In this document: positions 34,938-43,645 of the stretch, one piece after another
How the letters are laid out: every line of letters begins with the position of its first letter
Position numbering within the stretch: position 1 is the stretch's first letter
NCBI GenBank assembly: GCA_903886975.1
Contig: CAISOB010000024.1
Coordinates: forward strand, 47,251 to 111,250
From: an uncultured beta proteobacterium
GTDB taxonomy: Bacteria; Pseudomonadota; Gammaproteobacteria; Burkholderiales; Rhodocyclaceae
DNA: 64,000 nucleotides
Reading direction: 5' to 3'
The notes under the pieces: model-generated
What the model was told of the DNA's origin: nothing
What the model saw: only the letters and a program-made list of their open reading frames with translations
Database searches by the model: none
Position numbers and translations under genes: made by a program

Positions 34938-35482
34938 GACGCGGCAAGCTCAATGCCGTTATTTTGGGCGCCGCGGCGCTCGCCGTCCTGGCGGGTGTCT
35001 ACGCAGGAGTTGCGGGACGCCGAGAGCGAATTCCGGCTACGACCATTTCCCCGGAAGCCATAGCGCAGCTCTTCGAAACGCGTCTCGATGACAGCACCGG
35101 CAAGTCTCGGCATCTTGTGCAATGGCGCGGCCAAACGCTGGTGGTCAATTTCTGGGCGACGTGGTGCGAGCCCTGTCGTGACGAAATGCCGGCGTTATCA
35201 CGCCTAAATGAGCGATTTTCGCCTAACGGCGTCAATTTTATAGGGATCGCGCTGGATACTCCGAGTAACGTCGCTCAATTCGCGAAAAAAATGGCGATTA
35301 GCTACCCGCTGCTGATTGCCGGACCGGAAGGGATCGAATTGTCGCAGGCCCTTGGTAACAAACATTCGGCGCTGCCCTATACCGTGGTTCTCGGGCCCCG
35401 GGGCGACGTGCTGCTGACGCGGCTGGGGCGCGTATCGGAAGCCGAATTGACAACTATCCTGCAGGACCCGGCCCGGCCTTGA
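34934..35482 (+). CDS. TlpA-family thioredoxin-like protein
   Basis: A 182-residue redoxin with an uncleaved or signal-like N-terminal helix (residues 9-28) and a thioredoxin domain on the periplasmic side. The active site is FWATWCEPCRDEMPAL with CEPC, and the cis-proline comes in SALPYTVVLGPRG. It probably reduces disulfides in exported proteins. The 213-base gap to accB holds no supported gene; in many relatives aroQ is found there. Confidence 0.9.
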   Translation: MRRGKLNAVILGAAALAVLAGVYAGVAGRRERIPATTISPEAIAQLFETRLDDSTGKSRHLVQWRGQTLVVNFWATWCEPCRDEMPALSRLNERFSPNGVNFIGIALDTPSNVAQFAKKMAISYPLLIAGPEGIELSQALGNKHSALPYTVVLGPRGDVLLTRLGRVSEAELTTILQDPARP

Positions 35483-35695
35483 TACCGTTCTACTGGACAA
35501 AATGCCTCGATTTGCGGCAAACTGTAGCCATATGAGGAGATCGCGTGGCATTTCGCGACTGCCATTACTCCAATGTCCGCTCCTTCGATCGTATCGCGCG
35601 CCTTCGGGTAATCAGTACCCAAGTGAGTTTCCAAGGGTGCGGCCCGTGTTCTCCCCTATTCCCGGCTAGTGACCAAGTATGCGAAGGAGATGGTT

Positions 35696-36139
35696 ATGGA
35701 CTTGCGTAAACTCAAGAAATTGATCGATCTGGTCGAAGAATCGGGAATTACAGAACTTGAAGTGACCGAAGGCGAGGAAAAGGTTCGCATCGTCAAACAG
35801 TCGGCGTCCCAGCCCGTTCACACCGTGCATCACGCTGCGCCGCTGCCGGCACCGATGGCAGCCCCATCCAGCCCGGCGGAAAAGAAGGAGCCGGACTTGC
35901 CTGAAGGGCAAGTCGTCAAGTCGCCGATGGTCGGCACTTTCTATCGCTCGGCGAGTCCGGGGTCCGATCCCTTTGTCGAGATCGGCAGCGTGGTCAAGGC
36001 CGGGGAAACACTGTGCATCGTCGAAGCCATGAAGTTGCTCAACGAGATCGAGTCGGATTGCGCCGGAACGGTCAAAGCCATCCTGGTCGAAAACGGCCAG
36101 CCGGTCGAATACGGCGAACCGCTGTTCATCATCGGCTAG
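35696..36139 (+). CDS. accB: Biotin carboxyl carrier protein of acetyl-CoA carboxylase
   Basis: A 147-residue carrier that holds biotin for fatty acid synthesis. It starts [18 protein letters not shown], has a Pro/Ala-rich linker (about residues 45-68), and the biotin motif [10 protein letters not shown] with the lysine that is biotinylated. I chose the ATG at 35696, which has AAGGAG six bases before it; two in-frame ATGs upstream lack such a site. accC follows after 15 bases. Confidence 0.95.
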   Translation: MDLRKLKKLIDLVEESGITELEVTEGEEKVRIVKQSASQPVHTVHHAAPLPAPMAAPSSPAEKKEPDLPEGQVVKSPMVGTFYRSASPGSDPFVEIGSVVKAGETLCIVEAMKLLNEIESDCAGTVKAILVENGQPVEYGEPLFIIG

Positions 36140-36154
36140 GGAGGGGCTTCCGCC

Positions 36155-37519
36155 ATGTTCGGAAAAGTCCTCATCGCCAACCGCGGCGAAATCGCCTTGC
36201 GCATACAGCGCGCCTGTCGCGAACTGGGCATCAAGACGGTGGTCGTGCACTCCGAGGCCGACCGCGACGCCAAATACGTCAAGCTTGCGGATGAATCGGT
36301 CTGCATCGGTCCGCCGCCGTCCAATTTGAGCTATCTCAACGTACCGGCGATCATTTCCGCTGCCGAGGTCACCGACGCCGAGGCCATCCATCCGGGCTAC
36401 GGCTTTCTTTCCGAGAACGCCGATTTTGCCGAACGGATAGAGTCTTCCGGTTTTGTCTTCATCGGTCCGCGCCCGGAAACGATACGCTTGATGGGCGACA
36501 AGGTCTCGGCCAAGGATGCGATGAAAGCCGCCGGCGTACCCTGCGTTCCGGGTTCGGAAGGCGCCCTGCCCGAAGACCCCAAGGAAATCATCCGCGCCGC
36601 AAAGTCGGTCGGCTATCCGGTGATCATCAAGGCGGCGGGCGGCGGCGGCGGGCGTGGCATGCGCGTGGTCAGTACCGAGGCGGCGCTGCTGCATGCGGTC
36701 ACCCTGACCCGTTCGGAAGCTCAGAGCTTCTTTGGCAACCCCAACGTCTACATGGAGAAGTACCTCGAAAATCCGCGGCACATCGAGATTCAGGTACTGG
36801 CCGACAGTTTCAAGAACGCCGTCTATCTTGGCGAGCGCGACTGTTCGATGCAGCGCCGCCACCAGAAGATTCTCGAAGAAGCGCCGGCGCCAGGAATCGC
36901 AGCGCGCCATATCGCTCGGGTCGGCGAACGCTGCGCCGAGGCCTGCCGCCGCATCAATTACCGCGGTGCCGGCACTTTCGAATTCCTGTACGAGAACGGC
37001 GAGTTCTACTTCATTGAAATGAACACCCGCATCCAGGTCGAACACCCGGTCACCGAGATGATCACCGGCGTCGATCTCGTTCAGGAGCAGATCCGCATCG
37101 CCGCCGGCGAAAAACTGCGCTTCAAGCAGCGCGATCTCAAGTTCCACGGGCACGCGATCGAATGCCGCATCAATGCCGAAGATCCTTACACCTGCGTTCC
37201 CTTTCCCGGCAAGATCACCTTTTACCACCCGCCTGGCGGCCCTGGAATTCGGGTCGATTCGCATGCCTACCAGGGTTATACCGTGCCGCAGCATTACGAC
37301 TCGATGGTCGCCAAAGTGATCGCTTTTGGCGACACCCGCGATCAGGCCATACGCCGCATGCGGATCGCGTTGTCGGAAATGAGCATCGACGGCATCAAGA
37401 CCAACATCGCTCTGCATCAGGAATTGATGCAGGACGCGGGCTTTATCAAAGGCGCAATGAATATTCACTACCTTGAGAAGAAGCTCGCCGCCAAACGCGA
37501 AGTCAAGAAGAACGGTTGA
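36155..37519 (+). CDS. accC: Acetyl-CoA carboxylase biotin carboxylase subunit
   Basis: The 454-residue ATP-grasp enzyme that carboxylates biotin on AccB. Features are the start [31 protein letters not shown], the glycine-rich ATP loop [14 protein letters not shown], and [16 protein letters not shown] with the catalytic Glu and Arg. A GGAGG ribosome site is in the short gap behind accB. prmA follows eight bases after its stop. Confidence 0.97.
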   Translation: MFGKVLIANRGEIALRIQRACRELGIKTVVVHSEADRDAKYVKLADESVCIGPPPSNLSYLNVPAIISAAEVTDAEAIHPGYGFLSENADFAERIESSGFVFIGPRPETIRLMGDKVSAKDAMKAAGVPCVPGSEGALPEDPKEIIRAAKSVGYPVIIKAAGGGGGRGMRVVSTEAALLHAVTLTRSEAQSFFGNPNVYMEKYLENPRHIEIQVLADSFKNAVYLGERDCSMQRRHQKILEEAPAPGIAARHIARVGERCAEACRRINYRGAGTFEFLYENGEFYFIEMNTRIQVEHPVTEMITGVDLVQEQIRIAAGEKLRFKQRDLKFHGHAIECRINAEDPYTCVPFPGKITFYHPPGGPGIRVDSHAYQGYTVPQHYDSMVAKVIAFGDTRDQAIRRMRIALSEMSIDGIKTNIALHQELMQDAGFIKGAMNIHYLEKKLAAKREVKKNG

Positions 37520-37526
37520 GCCGCGG

Positions 37527-38417
37527 ATGGCTTGGCTTTCAGTCAGCATCGCCGCCGATTGCGCCCACGCTGAAGCGCTCGCTGACGCTTTGCTCGGCGC
37601 TGGCGCGCTATCGGCGAGCATCGAGGACGCCGATGCCGGAACAGACAAGGAAACGCCGCAGTTCGGTGAGCCCGGTTCGCTGACGACGCCCGGCTGGGAG
37701 CGGTCGCGCGTCATCGCGCTGTTCGACGCCGGCACCGACGCCGGCCCGCTGATCGCCGCGTGCGCACGCACCGCCGGCCTGAGCACGCCGCCTGCTTATT
37801 CCCAGGAAGCGGTTGCAGAGCAAGACTGGGTGCAACTGACACAGTCGCAGTTCGATCCGATTCGCGTGTCCGAGCGTTTGTGGATCGTCCCGTCGTGGCA
37901 CCAGGCCCCCGATCCCAATGCCATCGTTCTGGTTCTCGACCCGGGAATGGCGTTCGGCACGGGATCGCACCCGACAACCCGGCTTTGCCTTGAATGGCTC
38001 GAACGTTTCCTTAGCCCCGGCGACTCGATTCTTGATTACGGCTGTGGATCAGGTATTCTGGCTATCGCTGCGGCCAAACTTGGCGCCCGCGAAGTGGTAG
38101 GCGTGGATATTGATGTGCAGGCGATCAGTGCGGCGACAAGCAATGCGGAACGTAACGATGTCAGTGCTCGCTTTGCCAATTCAACAGAAAAATTAGTGGG
38201 ACAGTTTGATATCGTGGTCGCGAACATTCTATCGAATCCTCTGCGGGCGCTTGCGCCGGCACTGTGCGCACACGTTCGCCCAGGCGGCCAACTGGTACTT
38301 TCCGGTATCCTCGCCGAGCAGGCCGATGAGTTGATCGGCGTTTATGCGACTTACCTTAGGCTGAGCGTCGCCGATACGCGCGAGGGTTGGGTCTGTCTCG
38401 CCGGAACACGGATTTAG
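37527..38417 (+). CDS. prmA: Ribosomal protein L11 methyltransferase
   Basis: A 296-residue SAM-dependent enzyme that trimethylates ribosomal protein L11. The N-terminal substrate domain starts MAWLSVSIAADCAHAEALADAL, and the catalytic domain shows FGTGSHPTTRLCLEWLE, the SAM loop DYGCGSGILAIAA and VANILSNPL. The ATG at 37527 fits the family; the frame extends upstream into accC. The gene order accB-accC-prmA is typical. Confidence 0.95.
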   Translation: MAWLSVSIAADCAHAEALADALLGAGALSASIEDADAGTDKETPQFGEPGSLTTPGWERSRVIALFDAGTDAGPLIAACARTAGLSTPPAYSQEAVAEQDWVQLTQSQFDPIRVSERLWIVPSWHQAPDPNAIVLVLDPGMAFGTGSHPTTRLCLEWLERFLSPGDSILDYGCGSGILAIAAAKLGAREVVGVDIDVQAISAATSNAERNDVSARFANSTEKLVGQFDIVVANILSNPLRALAPALCAHVRPGGQLVLSGILAEQADELIGVYATYLRLSVADTREGWVCLAGTRI

Positions 38418-38420
38418 GCC

Positions 38421-39395
38421 ATGAAGACACGCTGCCCGGGTTGCCAAACTACCTTTCGCGTCACCCCCGACCAACTGAAAGCACGCGCCGGGAAAGTACG
38501 TTGTGGTCAATGCCAATCGGTGTTCAACGCGCTCGATAGCCTGCTGGAAGACAGCGAGAGCGCAACGGCGCCCGCGGCCTCAACAACGCCCGTAGCGCCT
38601 GCCGCGCAGGAAGCGCCGGCGCCCTGGGTCATGAAAGACCAGCCGCTGGCCCCGGCAGATGGCTACAGCGAGAGCGACGCGGAAGCACACTCCGTCGTCG
38701 ACTCGACCCTGCCGCCGCCCGACGCTTTAGAAGACTGGCCGCCGGCGACCGATCAGGCTCCATCGGATGAAGACACAAGGGCTGCGAGCGAAGCCGACAC
38801 ACAGGAACTGGGCAAGGCCGCCGGCTTGATCTTGCCGCGCGCGACGAACGAAATTCCCGGCTACAGCAAATGGAATGAAGGCCCGATGTCCGAAGCAGCG
38901 ACCTTGCCCGTCGAGAAGGCGGCGCGGTGGCCGTTTGTCGTCGCTGCGGTGCTGCTGATGCTGGCCCTTGCGGGACAAATCGCCTTCCGCTTCCGCAGTG
39001 AAATTGCGGTCACGACACCGGCCCTGCGTCCTGTGCTCGAGGCGCTCAGCCACGCCTTCGATGCGGATATTCCCTTACCCCGGCACGTTGAACTCGTGAG
39101 CATCGAAGCGTCGGATCTTCAGTCCGATCCGGCGCGGGGCAATTTGCTCGTTCTCAATGCCACGCTGCGCAATCGCGCGGGCTACGGGCAAGCCTTTCCC
39201 TCGCTTGAACTTTCGCTCACCGATACGCAGGACGTAGCCATCGTGCGTCGCGTGTTCATGCCGGCCGACTATCTCGCAGCAGGAGTCCCGGCGGATCAGC
39301 CGTTCGAGGCAAAATCTGACGTCGCCGTTCGGCTGTGGATGGAGGTACTCGACATCAGTGCGGCCGGCTATCGCCTGTACGTTTTCTACCCCTGA
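38421..39395 (+). CDS. Zinc-ribbon and DUF3426 domain membrane protein
   Basis: A 324-residue protein. It opens with a zinc ribbon of the MJ0042 type (TRCPGCQTTFRVTPDQLKAR then VRCGQCQSVFNAL: two CxxC pairs). A long acidic, Ala/Pro-rich linker follows, then one membrane helix (about residues 170-192, WPFVVAAVLLMLALAGQIAF) and a C-terminal DUF3426 domain. It starts three bases after prmA. Function is not known; a link between cytoplasmic sensing and the periplasm is a guess. Confidence 0.85.
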   Translation: MKTRCPGCQTTFRVTPDQLKARAGKVRCGQCQSVFNALDSLLEDSESATAPAASTTPVAPAAQEAPAPWVMKDQPLAPADGYSESDAEAHSVVDSTLPPPDALEDWPPATDQAPSDEDTRAASEADTQELGKAAGLILPRATNEIPGYSKWNEGPMSEAATLPVEKAARWPFVVAAVLLMLALAGQIAFRFRSEIAVTTPALRPVLEALSHAFDADIPLPRHVELVSIEASDLQSDPARGNLLVLNATLRNRAGYGQAFPSLELSLTDTQDVAIVRRVFMPADYLAAGVPADQPFEAKSDVAVRLWMEVLDISAAGYRLYVFYP

Positions 39396-39473
39396 GCCTA
39401 GCGCCCCGTGCGGCGATGCGCCACGAGGCGCTATAATTCCCGCCTTTCATCCTCGCTCACGCCAAGATACATT

Positions 39474-40409
39474 ATGTCCACGCTGATCTGCGGCTCCATC
39501 GCTTATGACAATATCATGGTATTCCATGATCGCTTCAAGAATCATATCCTGCCGGAACAGATTCACATTCTCAACGTGGCCTTCCTGGTACCGGAGATGC
39601 GTCGCGAGTTCGGCGGCTGTGCCGGCAACATCGCCTACAATCTGCAGTTGCTCGGTGGCGATCCGCTGATCATGGCGACCGTCGGCGACGACGCCGATGC
39701 CTATCTCGCCCGCCTCGACGATCTCGGCCTGGCGCGCACGTACGTGCGCCGCATTGCCGGCAGTTTTACCGCGCAGGCGTTCATCACGACCGACCTTGAC
39801 GATAACCAGATCACCGCTTTCCATCCGGGGGCGATGAGCTTCTCACACCTCAATGAGGTCAGCGACGCCAAAGGCGCGACGCTAGGCATCGTCGCTCCCG
39901 ACGGGCGCGACGGCATGCTCAAGCACGCGCGTGATTTCGCCGCCTCCAAAGTGCCGTTCATATTCGATCCCGGCCAGGGATTGCCGATGTTTTCGGGCGA
40001 CGATCTGATGGAGTTCATGCGCCTCGCCGATTACGCCTGCTTCAACGATTACGAAGCCAAGATGCTGTGCGACCGGACCGGCCGCACGCTCGAACAACTC
40101 TCCAGGGAAGTGAAAGCGCTCGTCGTCACCTTGGGCGGCGCCGGTTCGCGCATCTTCACTGCCGGCGGCTGCTATGACATTCCCTGCGTCGAAGCCGATG
40201 CCATCGTCGATCCGACGGGCTGCGGCGACGCTTACCGCTCCGGCCTGCTCTACGGGATCGCCCACGGCTGGGGTTGGGAAAAGACCGGGCAGCTCGCGGC
40301 GCTGATGGGGGCCATCAAGATCGCCTGTCGCGGCGGACAGAATCATCACCCCAGCCGTGACGAAATCGGCGAGCGTTACGCGAAAGCGTTCGGCACTGCG
40401 CTTTGGTAA
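39474..40409 (+). CDS. PfkB-family carbohydrate/adenosine kinase
   Basis: A 311-residue kinase of the ribokinase superfamily. It has FGGCAGNIAYNLQLLGG in place of the usual GGKGAN-type motif, and DPTGCGDAYRSGLLYG as the ATP/catalytic motif, where Gly-Ala-Gly-Asp is changed to GCGD as in adenosine-kinase-like members. A nucleoside substrate such as adenosine is therefore likely but not shown. The start at 39474 begins right at the family similarity (MSTLICGSIAYDN). Confidence 0.85.
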   Translation: MSTLICGSIAYDNIMVFHDRFKNHILPEQIHILNVAFLVPEMRREFGGCAGNIAYNLQLLGGDPLIMATVGDDADAYLARLDDLGLARTYVRRIAGSFTAQAFITTDLDDNQITAFHPGAMSFSHLNEVSDAKGATLGIVAPDGRDGMLKHARDFAASKVPFIFDPGQGLPMFSGDDLMEFMRLADYACFNDYEAKMLCDRTGRTLEQLSREVKALVVTLGGAGSRIFTAGGCYDIPCVEADAIVDPTGCGDAYRSGLLYGIAHGWGWEKTGQLAALMGAIKIACRGGQNHHPSRDEIGERYAKAFGTALW

Positions 40410-40443
40410 GCAAACCAGAATTGTCAATCAGTCCGCTGCAGCG

Positions 40444-41256
40444 ATGACGCAAGGGCTCCGTCCGACATCACGAACCATCCGCATCCTGCGCACCCTGCGA
40501 CTGGTGCTGCACCTGGCGTGGGTCGCCGTCGGCACAGCGACGCTCTATCCACTGGTCGGCGGCCGCGGCCGGGCGATGCTCAAGCGGCGCTGGTCGCGAC
40601 AGCTCCTGGCGATTCTTTCAGTGCGACTGGACCTGCAGCCGACCGACGCACCGGTTGGCAGTTTGATTGTTGCCAATCACGTCTCCTGGCTCGACATCTT
40701 CTCCATTCACGCATTGCGGCCGGCGGCCTTCATCTCCAAGGCCGACGTGCGGGACTGGCCGTTCATCGGCTGGTGGGCCGCGCAAAACGATACGGTATTC
40801 CTGCAGCGCGGCAGCCGCGGACACGCGCGCCTGGTCAACGCGCGGATCGACGCCCTGCTCAACGCCGGCATCGACGTCGTGGTCTTCCCCGAAGGAATGA
40901 CTACCGACGGCACACACCTCCTGAGCTTTCACGCGGCGCTGCTGCAACCGGCGATCGAGACCGGTCGTCCGATTCTACCGCTGGCGCTCTCCTACCACGA
41001 TGCCGACGGAATGCTCAGCCAGGCGCCATCATTTGCCGGCGAAACCACGCTCAAGCAATGTTTTTCGGCCATCCTCGCCTGCCGCTCATTGACGGTTCGC
41101 ATCGTTCCCGCACCGCCAATCGACAGCGCCGGCAAGAACCGGCGCGAGCTGTCGCAACTGGCGCGCACGGCAATCGCCGCGCTGCTCGCTAGCCGACCCG
41201 GATTTCCTCCGGCGAGCACTGCACCTGAAGTATCGCCCGATCGTCAAGGCGAATAG
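40444..41256 (+). CDS. Lysophospholipid acyltransferase (PlsC-like)
   Basis: A 270-residue membrane-bound acyltransferase. The block motifs are NHVSWLDIF (HxxxxD with catalytic His and Asp), FLQRGSRGHARL and FPEGMTTDGTHL. It probably acylates lysophosphatidic acid or a related lipid. No clear ribosome site is seen before 40444. The last 68 bases overlap the convergent 3' end of apaH, so both C-termini are read from the same DNA. Confidence 0.85.
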   Translation: MTQGLRPTSRTIRILRTLRLVLHLAWVAVGTATLYPLVGGRGRAMLKRRWSRQLLAILSVRLDLQPTDAPVGSLIVANHVSWLDIFSIHALRPAAFISKADVRDWPFIGWWAAQNDTVFLQRGSRGHARLVNARIDALLNAGIDVVVFPEGMTTDGTHLLSFHAALLQPAIETGRPILPLALSYHDADGMLSQAPSFAGETTLKQCFSAILACRSLTVRIVPAPPIDSAGKNRRELSQLARTAIAALLASRPGFPPASTAPEVSPDRQGE

Positions 41257-42010
41257 CCGTCAGCGAACCGCCCCACAGACAGCCCGAATCGATGGCCAGA
41301 AGGTTCGACATGACCTTGAGGCCGAGGGCCGACCAGTGGCCGGTGATCAGCACGCTGTCGGCACTGCGCCGGCCCGGCACGTCGAACCAGGGAATGCAGC
41401 CGGCGGGCGCATTGGCCACTTCGCCCTTGACGCGAAAATTCATCACGCCGTCGGGCGAGCAGAAGCGCATGCGCGTCATGGCATTGACGATGACGCGTAA
41501 ACGCGGCCAGCCCTCGAGGTCGTCCTGCCACGATGCCGGCTCGCTGCCCCACATATTGGCCATGAACTCGCGCCAATTGTCCCCGATCAGCACGGCCTCG
41601 ACTTCTGCGGCCAGCGCCCGCGCCCGGACGGCCGTCCATTGCGGCAGCAGGCCGGCGTGCACCATGCAGTACTCGCCTTCCACATGGCACAAGGGCTGAT
41701 GACGCAGCCAATCGAGAAGTTCGTCGCGATCCGGCGCCTGCAGAATGTCGTCGAAGGTATCACCCTTGCCCGGCTTGCCGAAACCCTCGGCGGACATCAA
41801 CAGCGAAAGATCGTGGTTGCCGAGAACCGTGAGCGCCGCGCCGCCGAGATCGCGAACGAAGCGCAAGGTTTCCAGCGAACGCGGCCCGCGATTAACCAGA
41901 TCGCCGACCAGCCAGAGCTTGTCGGTCGCCGGCTCGAACGCGCACTGTGCGAGCAGGCGCTGCAGGGAATCGAAGCAGCCCTGGATGTCGCCGATTGCGT
42001 AAGTGGCCAC
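41189..42010 (-). CDS. apaH: Symmetrical bis(5'-nucleosyl)-tetraphosphatase
   Basis: A 273-residue metallophosphoesterase that splits Ap4A into two ADP. Motifs are YAIGDIQGCFDSLQ (GDIQG), GDLVNRGP, GNHD and later HAGLLP, all as in ApaH. I prefer the GTG at 42008-42010, since the protein then begins MATYAIGDIQG like other ApaH; a TTG three codons upstream overlaps brnA. The gene lies directly after brnT-brnA and may share their transcript. Its 3' end overlaps the acyltransferase gene. Confidence 0.92.
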   Translation of the reverse strand: MATYAIGDIQGCFDSLQRLLAQCAFEPATDKLWLVGDLVNRGPRSLETLRFVRDLGGAALTVLGNHDLSLLMSAEGFGKPGKGDTFDDILQAPDRDELLDWLRHQPLCHVEGEYCMVHAGLLPQWTAVRARALAAEVEAVLIGDNWREFMANMWGSEPASWQDDLEGWPRLRVIVNAMTRMRFCSPDGVMNFRVKGEVANAPAGCIPWFDVPGRRSADSVLITGHWSALGLKVMSNLLAIDSGCLWGGSLTAIRLDDRAILQVQCSPEEIRVG

Positions 42011-42015
42011 GCAGA

Positions 42016-42264
42016 TCAAGCCGCGTCAAGTTCTTCGCGAATGACCCGGCGAAGATCATCGAGTGTGACGGCACCCGCATTCGAGTCGATTGCCTGCCGC
42101 AAAGCCTCGTTGATCAGTGTCTGGTAACCCTTGCCTTGCACCGCCGCTTTTTCGCGGAAGGCCTCAAGCACATCATTATCAATATGAATCGTAATTCGCG
42201 TTTTGCCCGGTGACGGAATCACCGCACCGCGCTTGCCTGCGCTGAAATCATGAGTTTCCTTCAT
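42016..42264 (-). CDS. brnA: BrnA-type antitoxin
   Basis: An 82-residue protein with a ribbon-helix-helix type core: RITIHIDNDVLEAFREKAA, then GYQTLINEALRQAI. It matches BrnA antitoxins, which bind BrnT and repress their own promoter. The start is four bases after brnT, with GAAGGG as ribosome site inside the toxin gene. In most BrnTA pairs the toxin gene comes first, as here. Confidence 0.88.
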   Translation of the reverse strand: MKETHDFSAGKRGAVIPSPGKTRITIHIDNDVLEAFREKAAVQGKGYQTLINEALRQAIDSNAGAVTLDDLRRVIREELDAA

Positions 42265-42268
42265 GGCA

Positions 42269-42535
42269 TCACCCTTCGTAAGCCTTTCGTTCGCGAGGTT
42301 CTGCTTTTCGGGCCGAAATCAAGCGAATCGTGGTCTCGCTCCGGTAGCTATAGCAGACCACGACGAGTCGGCCGAAACCATCTATCCCGATTGTCACAAA
42401 CCGCTGTTCCTTGTGGTCGCGATCTTCGATCGTCACTGCCTGCGGGTCGTAGAACACGGCTTCGACATCGGCAAGGCTTATTCCGTGTTTGCGGATGTTG
42501 CTCTTGTTCTTGGCAGGATCGAATTCAATGTCCAT
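42269..42535 (-). CDS. brnT: BrnT-type ribonuclease toxin
   Basis: An 88-residue toxin of the BrnT family (RelE-like ribonuclease fold). It starts MDIEFDPAKNKSNIRKHGIS, the family signature, then has EDRDHKEQRFVTIGI and ends with the basic RLISARKAEPRERKAY, which holds active-site type residues (Arg, Lys, Glu). In-frame ATG at 42550 would add five residues with no family match. It cleaves RNA when free of BrnA; that activity is known for the family, not shown here. Confidence 0.88.
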   Translation of the reverse strand: MDIEFDPAKNKSNIRKHGISLADVEAVFYDPQAVTIEDRDHKEQRFVTIGIDGFGRLVVVCYSYRSETTIRLISARKAEPRERKAYEG

Positions 42536-42541
42536 GAAAGT

Positions 42542-42574
42542 ATTGTACATACTTTATACATACACGCAACAGCC
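42542..42574 (-). promoter_or_regulatory. Promoter and candidate BrnA operator
   Basis: On the minus strand TTGCGT (42564-42569), a 16-base spacer and TACAAT (42542-42547) make a promoter. The plus strand shows TACATAC twice, at 42546-42552 and 42557-42563, with starts 11 bases apart, about one helix turn. That spacing suits a ribbon-helix-helix repressor such as BrnA. The start of transcription would fall at or next to the brnT ATG. Confidence 0.5.
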
Positions 42575-42633
42575 CAAAGCCCGGTAATCCAAGACGATGC
42601 CCTTGAGCGACCCTTACGGACACGTTTGAACGA

Positions 42634-43632
42634 TCAGTAATTGCTGGATTGCCAGCGCCAGGCATCCCGGCACATTTCGTCGATACCGCGCCGCGCTTTC
42701 CAGCCGAGGAGTTTTTCCGCCAGCGCGGGATCGGCATAACAGGTGGCGATGTCGCCGGGGCGGCGGGCGACAACCGAATACGGAACCGGGCGGCCGCTGG
42801 CTTGCTCGAAAGAACGCACCATCTCCAGCACCGAATAGCCGCGGCCGGTGCCCAGATTGACGGTCAGCAAGCCGTCGTGCCCGTGCAGATAATCGAGCGC
42901 TGCGAGATGGCCTTCGGCAAGGTCAACGACGTGAATGTAGTCGCGCACGCCGGTGCCATCGGGCGTCGGATAGTCATCGCCATACACGCTGAGACGTTCG
43001 CGCTGGCCGCTTGCCACCTGCGCGACATAAGGCATCAGATTGTTCGGGATGCCGCTCGGCGCTTCCCCAATCAGGCCGCTCTCGTGCGCGCCGACCGGAT
43101 TGAAATAACGCAGGCGGGCGATCCGCCACTGCGCATCAGATGAGGCCAAATCGGCAAGCATATCCTCGATCATCAGCTTGCTGGCACCATAGGGATTGGT
43201 CGCCGAACGCGGGAAATCCTCGCGTATCGGCACCGACGCCGGGTCGCCATAGACCGTTGCCGACGAACTGAAGATCAGCGTCTTCACGCCGACATCGTTC
43301 ATCACCGAGCACAGCGCGATCGCGCCACCGACATTGCAATCGTAGTAGCGCAGAGGCTGGGCCACCGACTCGCCCACGGACTTCAGCCCGGCGAAATGGA
43401 TCACCGCATCAACCGGGCGCTGCGCAAAAATCAAATGCAGGAATTCGTGGTCGCGCACATCGCCCGCGCTGAAGACCGGGCGACGGCGAGTGATTTGTTC
43501 GATGCGGCCCACCACCTCCCGCCGACTATTGGAGAGATTGTCGATGACGGTGACATCATGCCCGCCAGCCAGCAGTGCCAGGCAGGCATGGGAACCGATA
43601 TACCCGGTGCCGCCGGTTACGAGGATATGCAT
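42634..43632 (-). CDS. galE: UDP-glucose 4-epimerase
   Basis: A 332-residue short-chain dehydrogenase-type epimerase that links UDP-glucose and UDP-galactose. It has the NAD loop VTGGTGYIGSH, DNLSNSRR, the catalytic Ser in FSSSATVYG, Tyr-Lys in NPYGASKLM, and ARLRYFNPVGAH as in GalE. The ATG at 43630-43632 starts exactly at MHILVTGG. It closes the minus-strand polysaccharide cluster and would supply UDP-galactose to it. Confidence 0.95.
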   Translation of the reverse strand: MHILVTGGTGYIGSHACLALLAGGHDVTVIDNLSNSRREVVGRIEQITRRRPVFSAGDVRDHEFLHLIFAQRPVDAVIHFAGLKSVGESVAQPLRYYDCNVGGAIALCSVMNDVGVKTLIFSSSATVYGDPASVPIREDFPRSATNPYGASKLMIEDMLADLASSDAQWRIARLRYFNPVGAHESGLIGEAPSGIPNNLMPYVAQVASGQRERLSVYGDDYPTPDGTGVRDYIHVVDLAEGHLAALDYLHGHDGLLTVNLGTGRGYSVLEMVRSFEQASGRPVPYSVVARRPGDIATCYADPALAEKLLGWKARRGIDEMCRDAWRWQSSNY

Positions 43633-43645
43633 TCTCTTCTCATCG

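Noticed and set aside
35666..37786. A 706-codon open frame on the minus strand
   Set aside because: It is antisense to accB/accC and has no recognisable domain.
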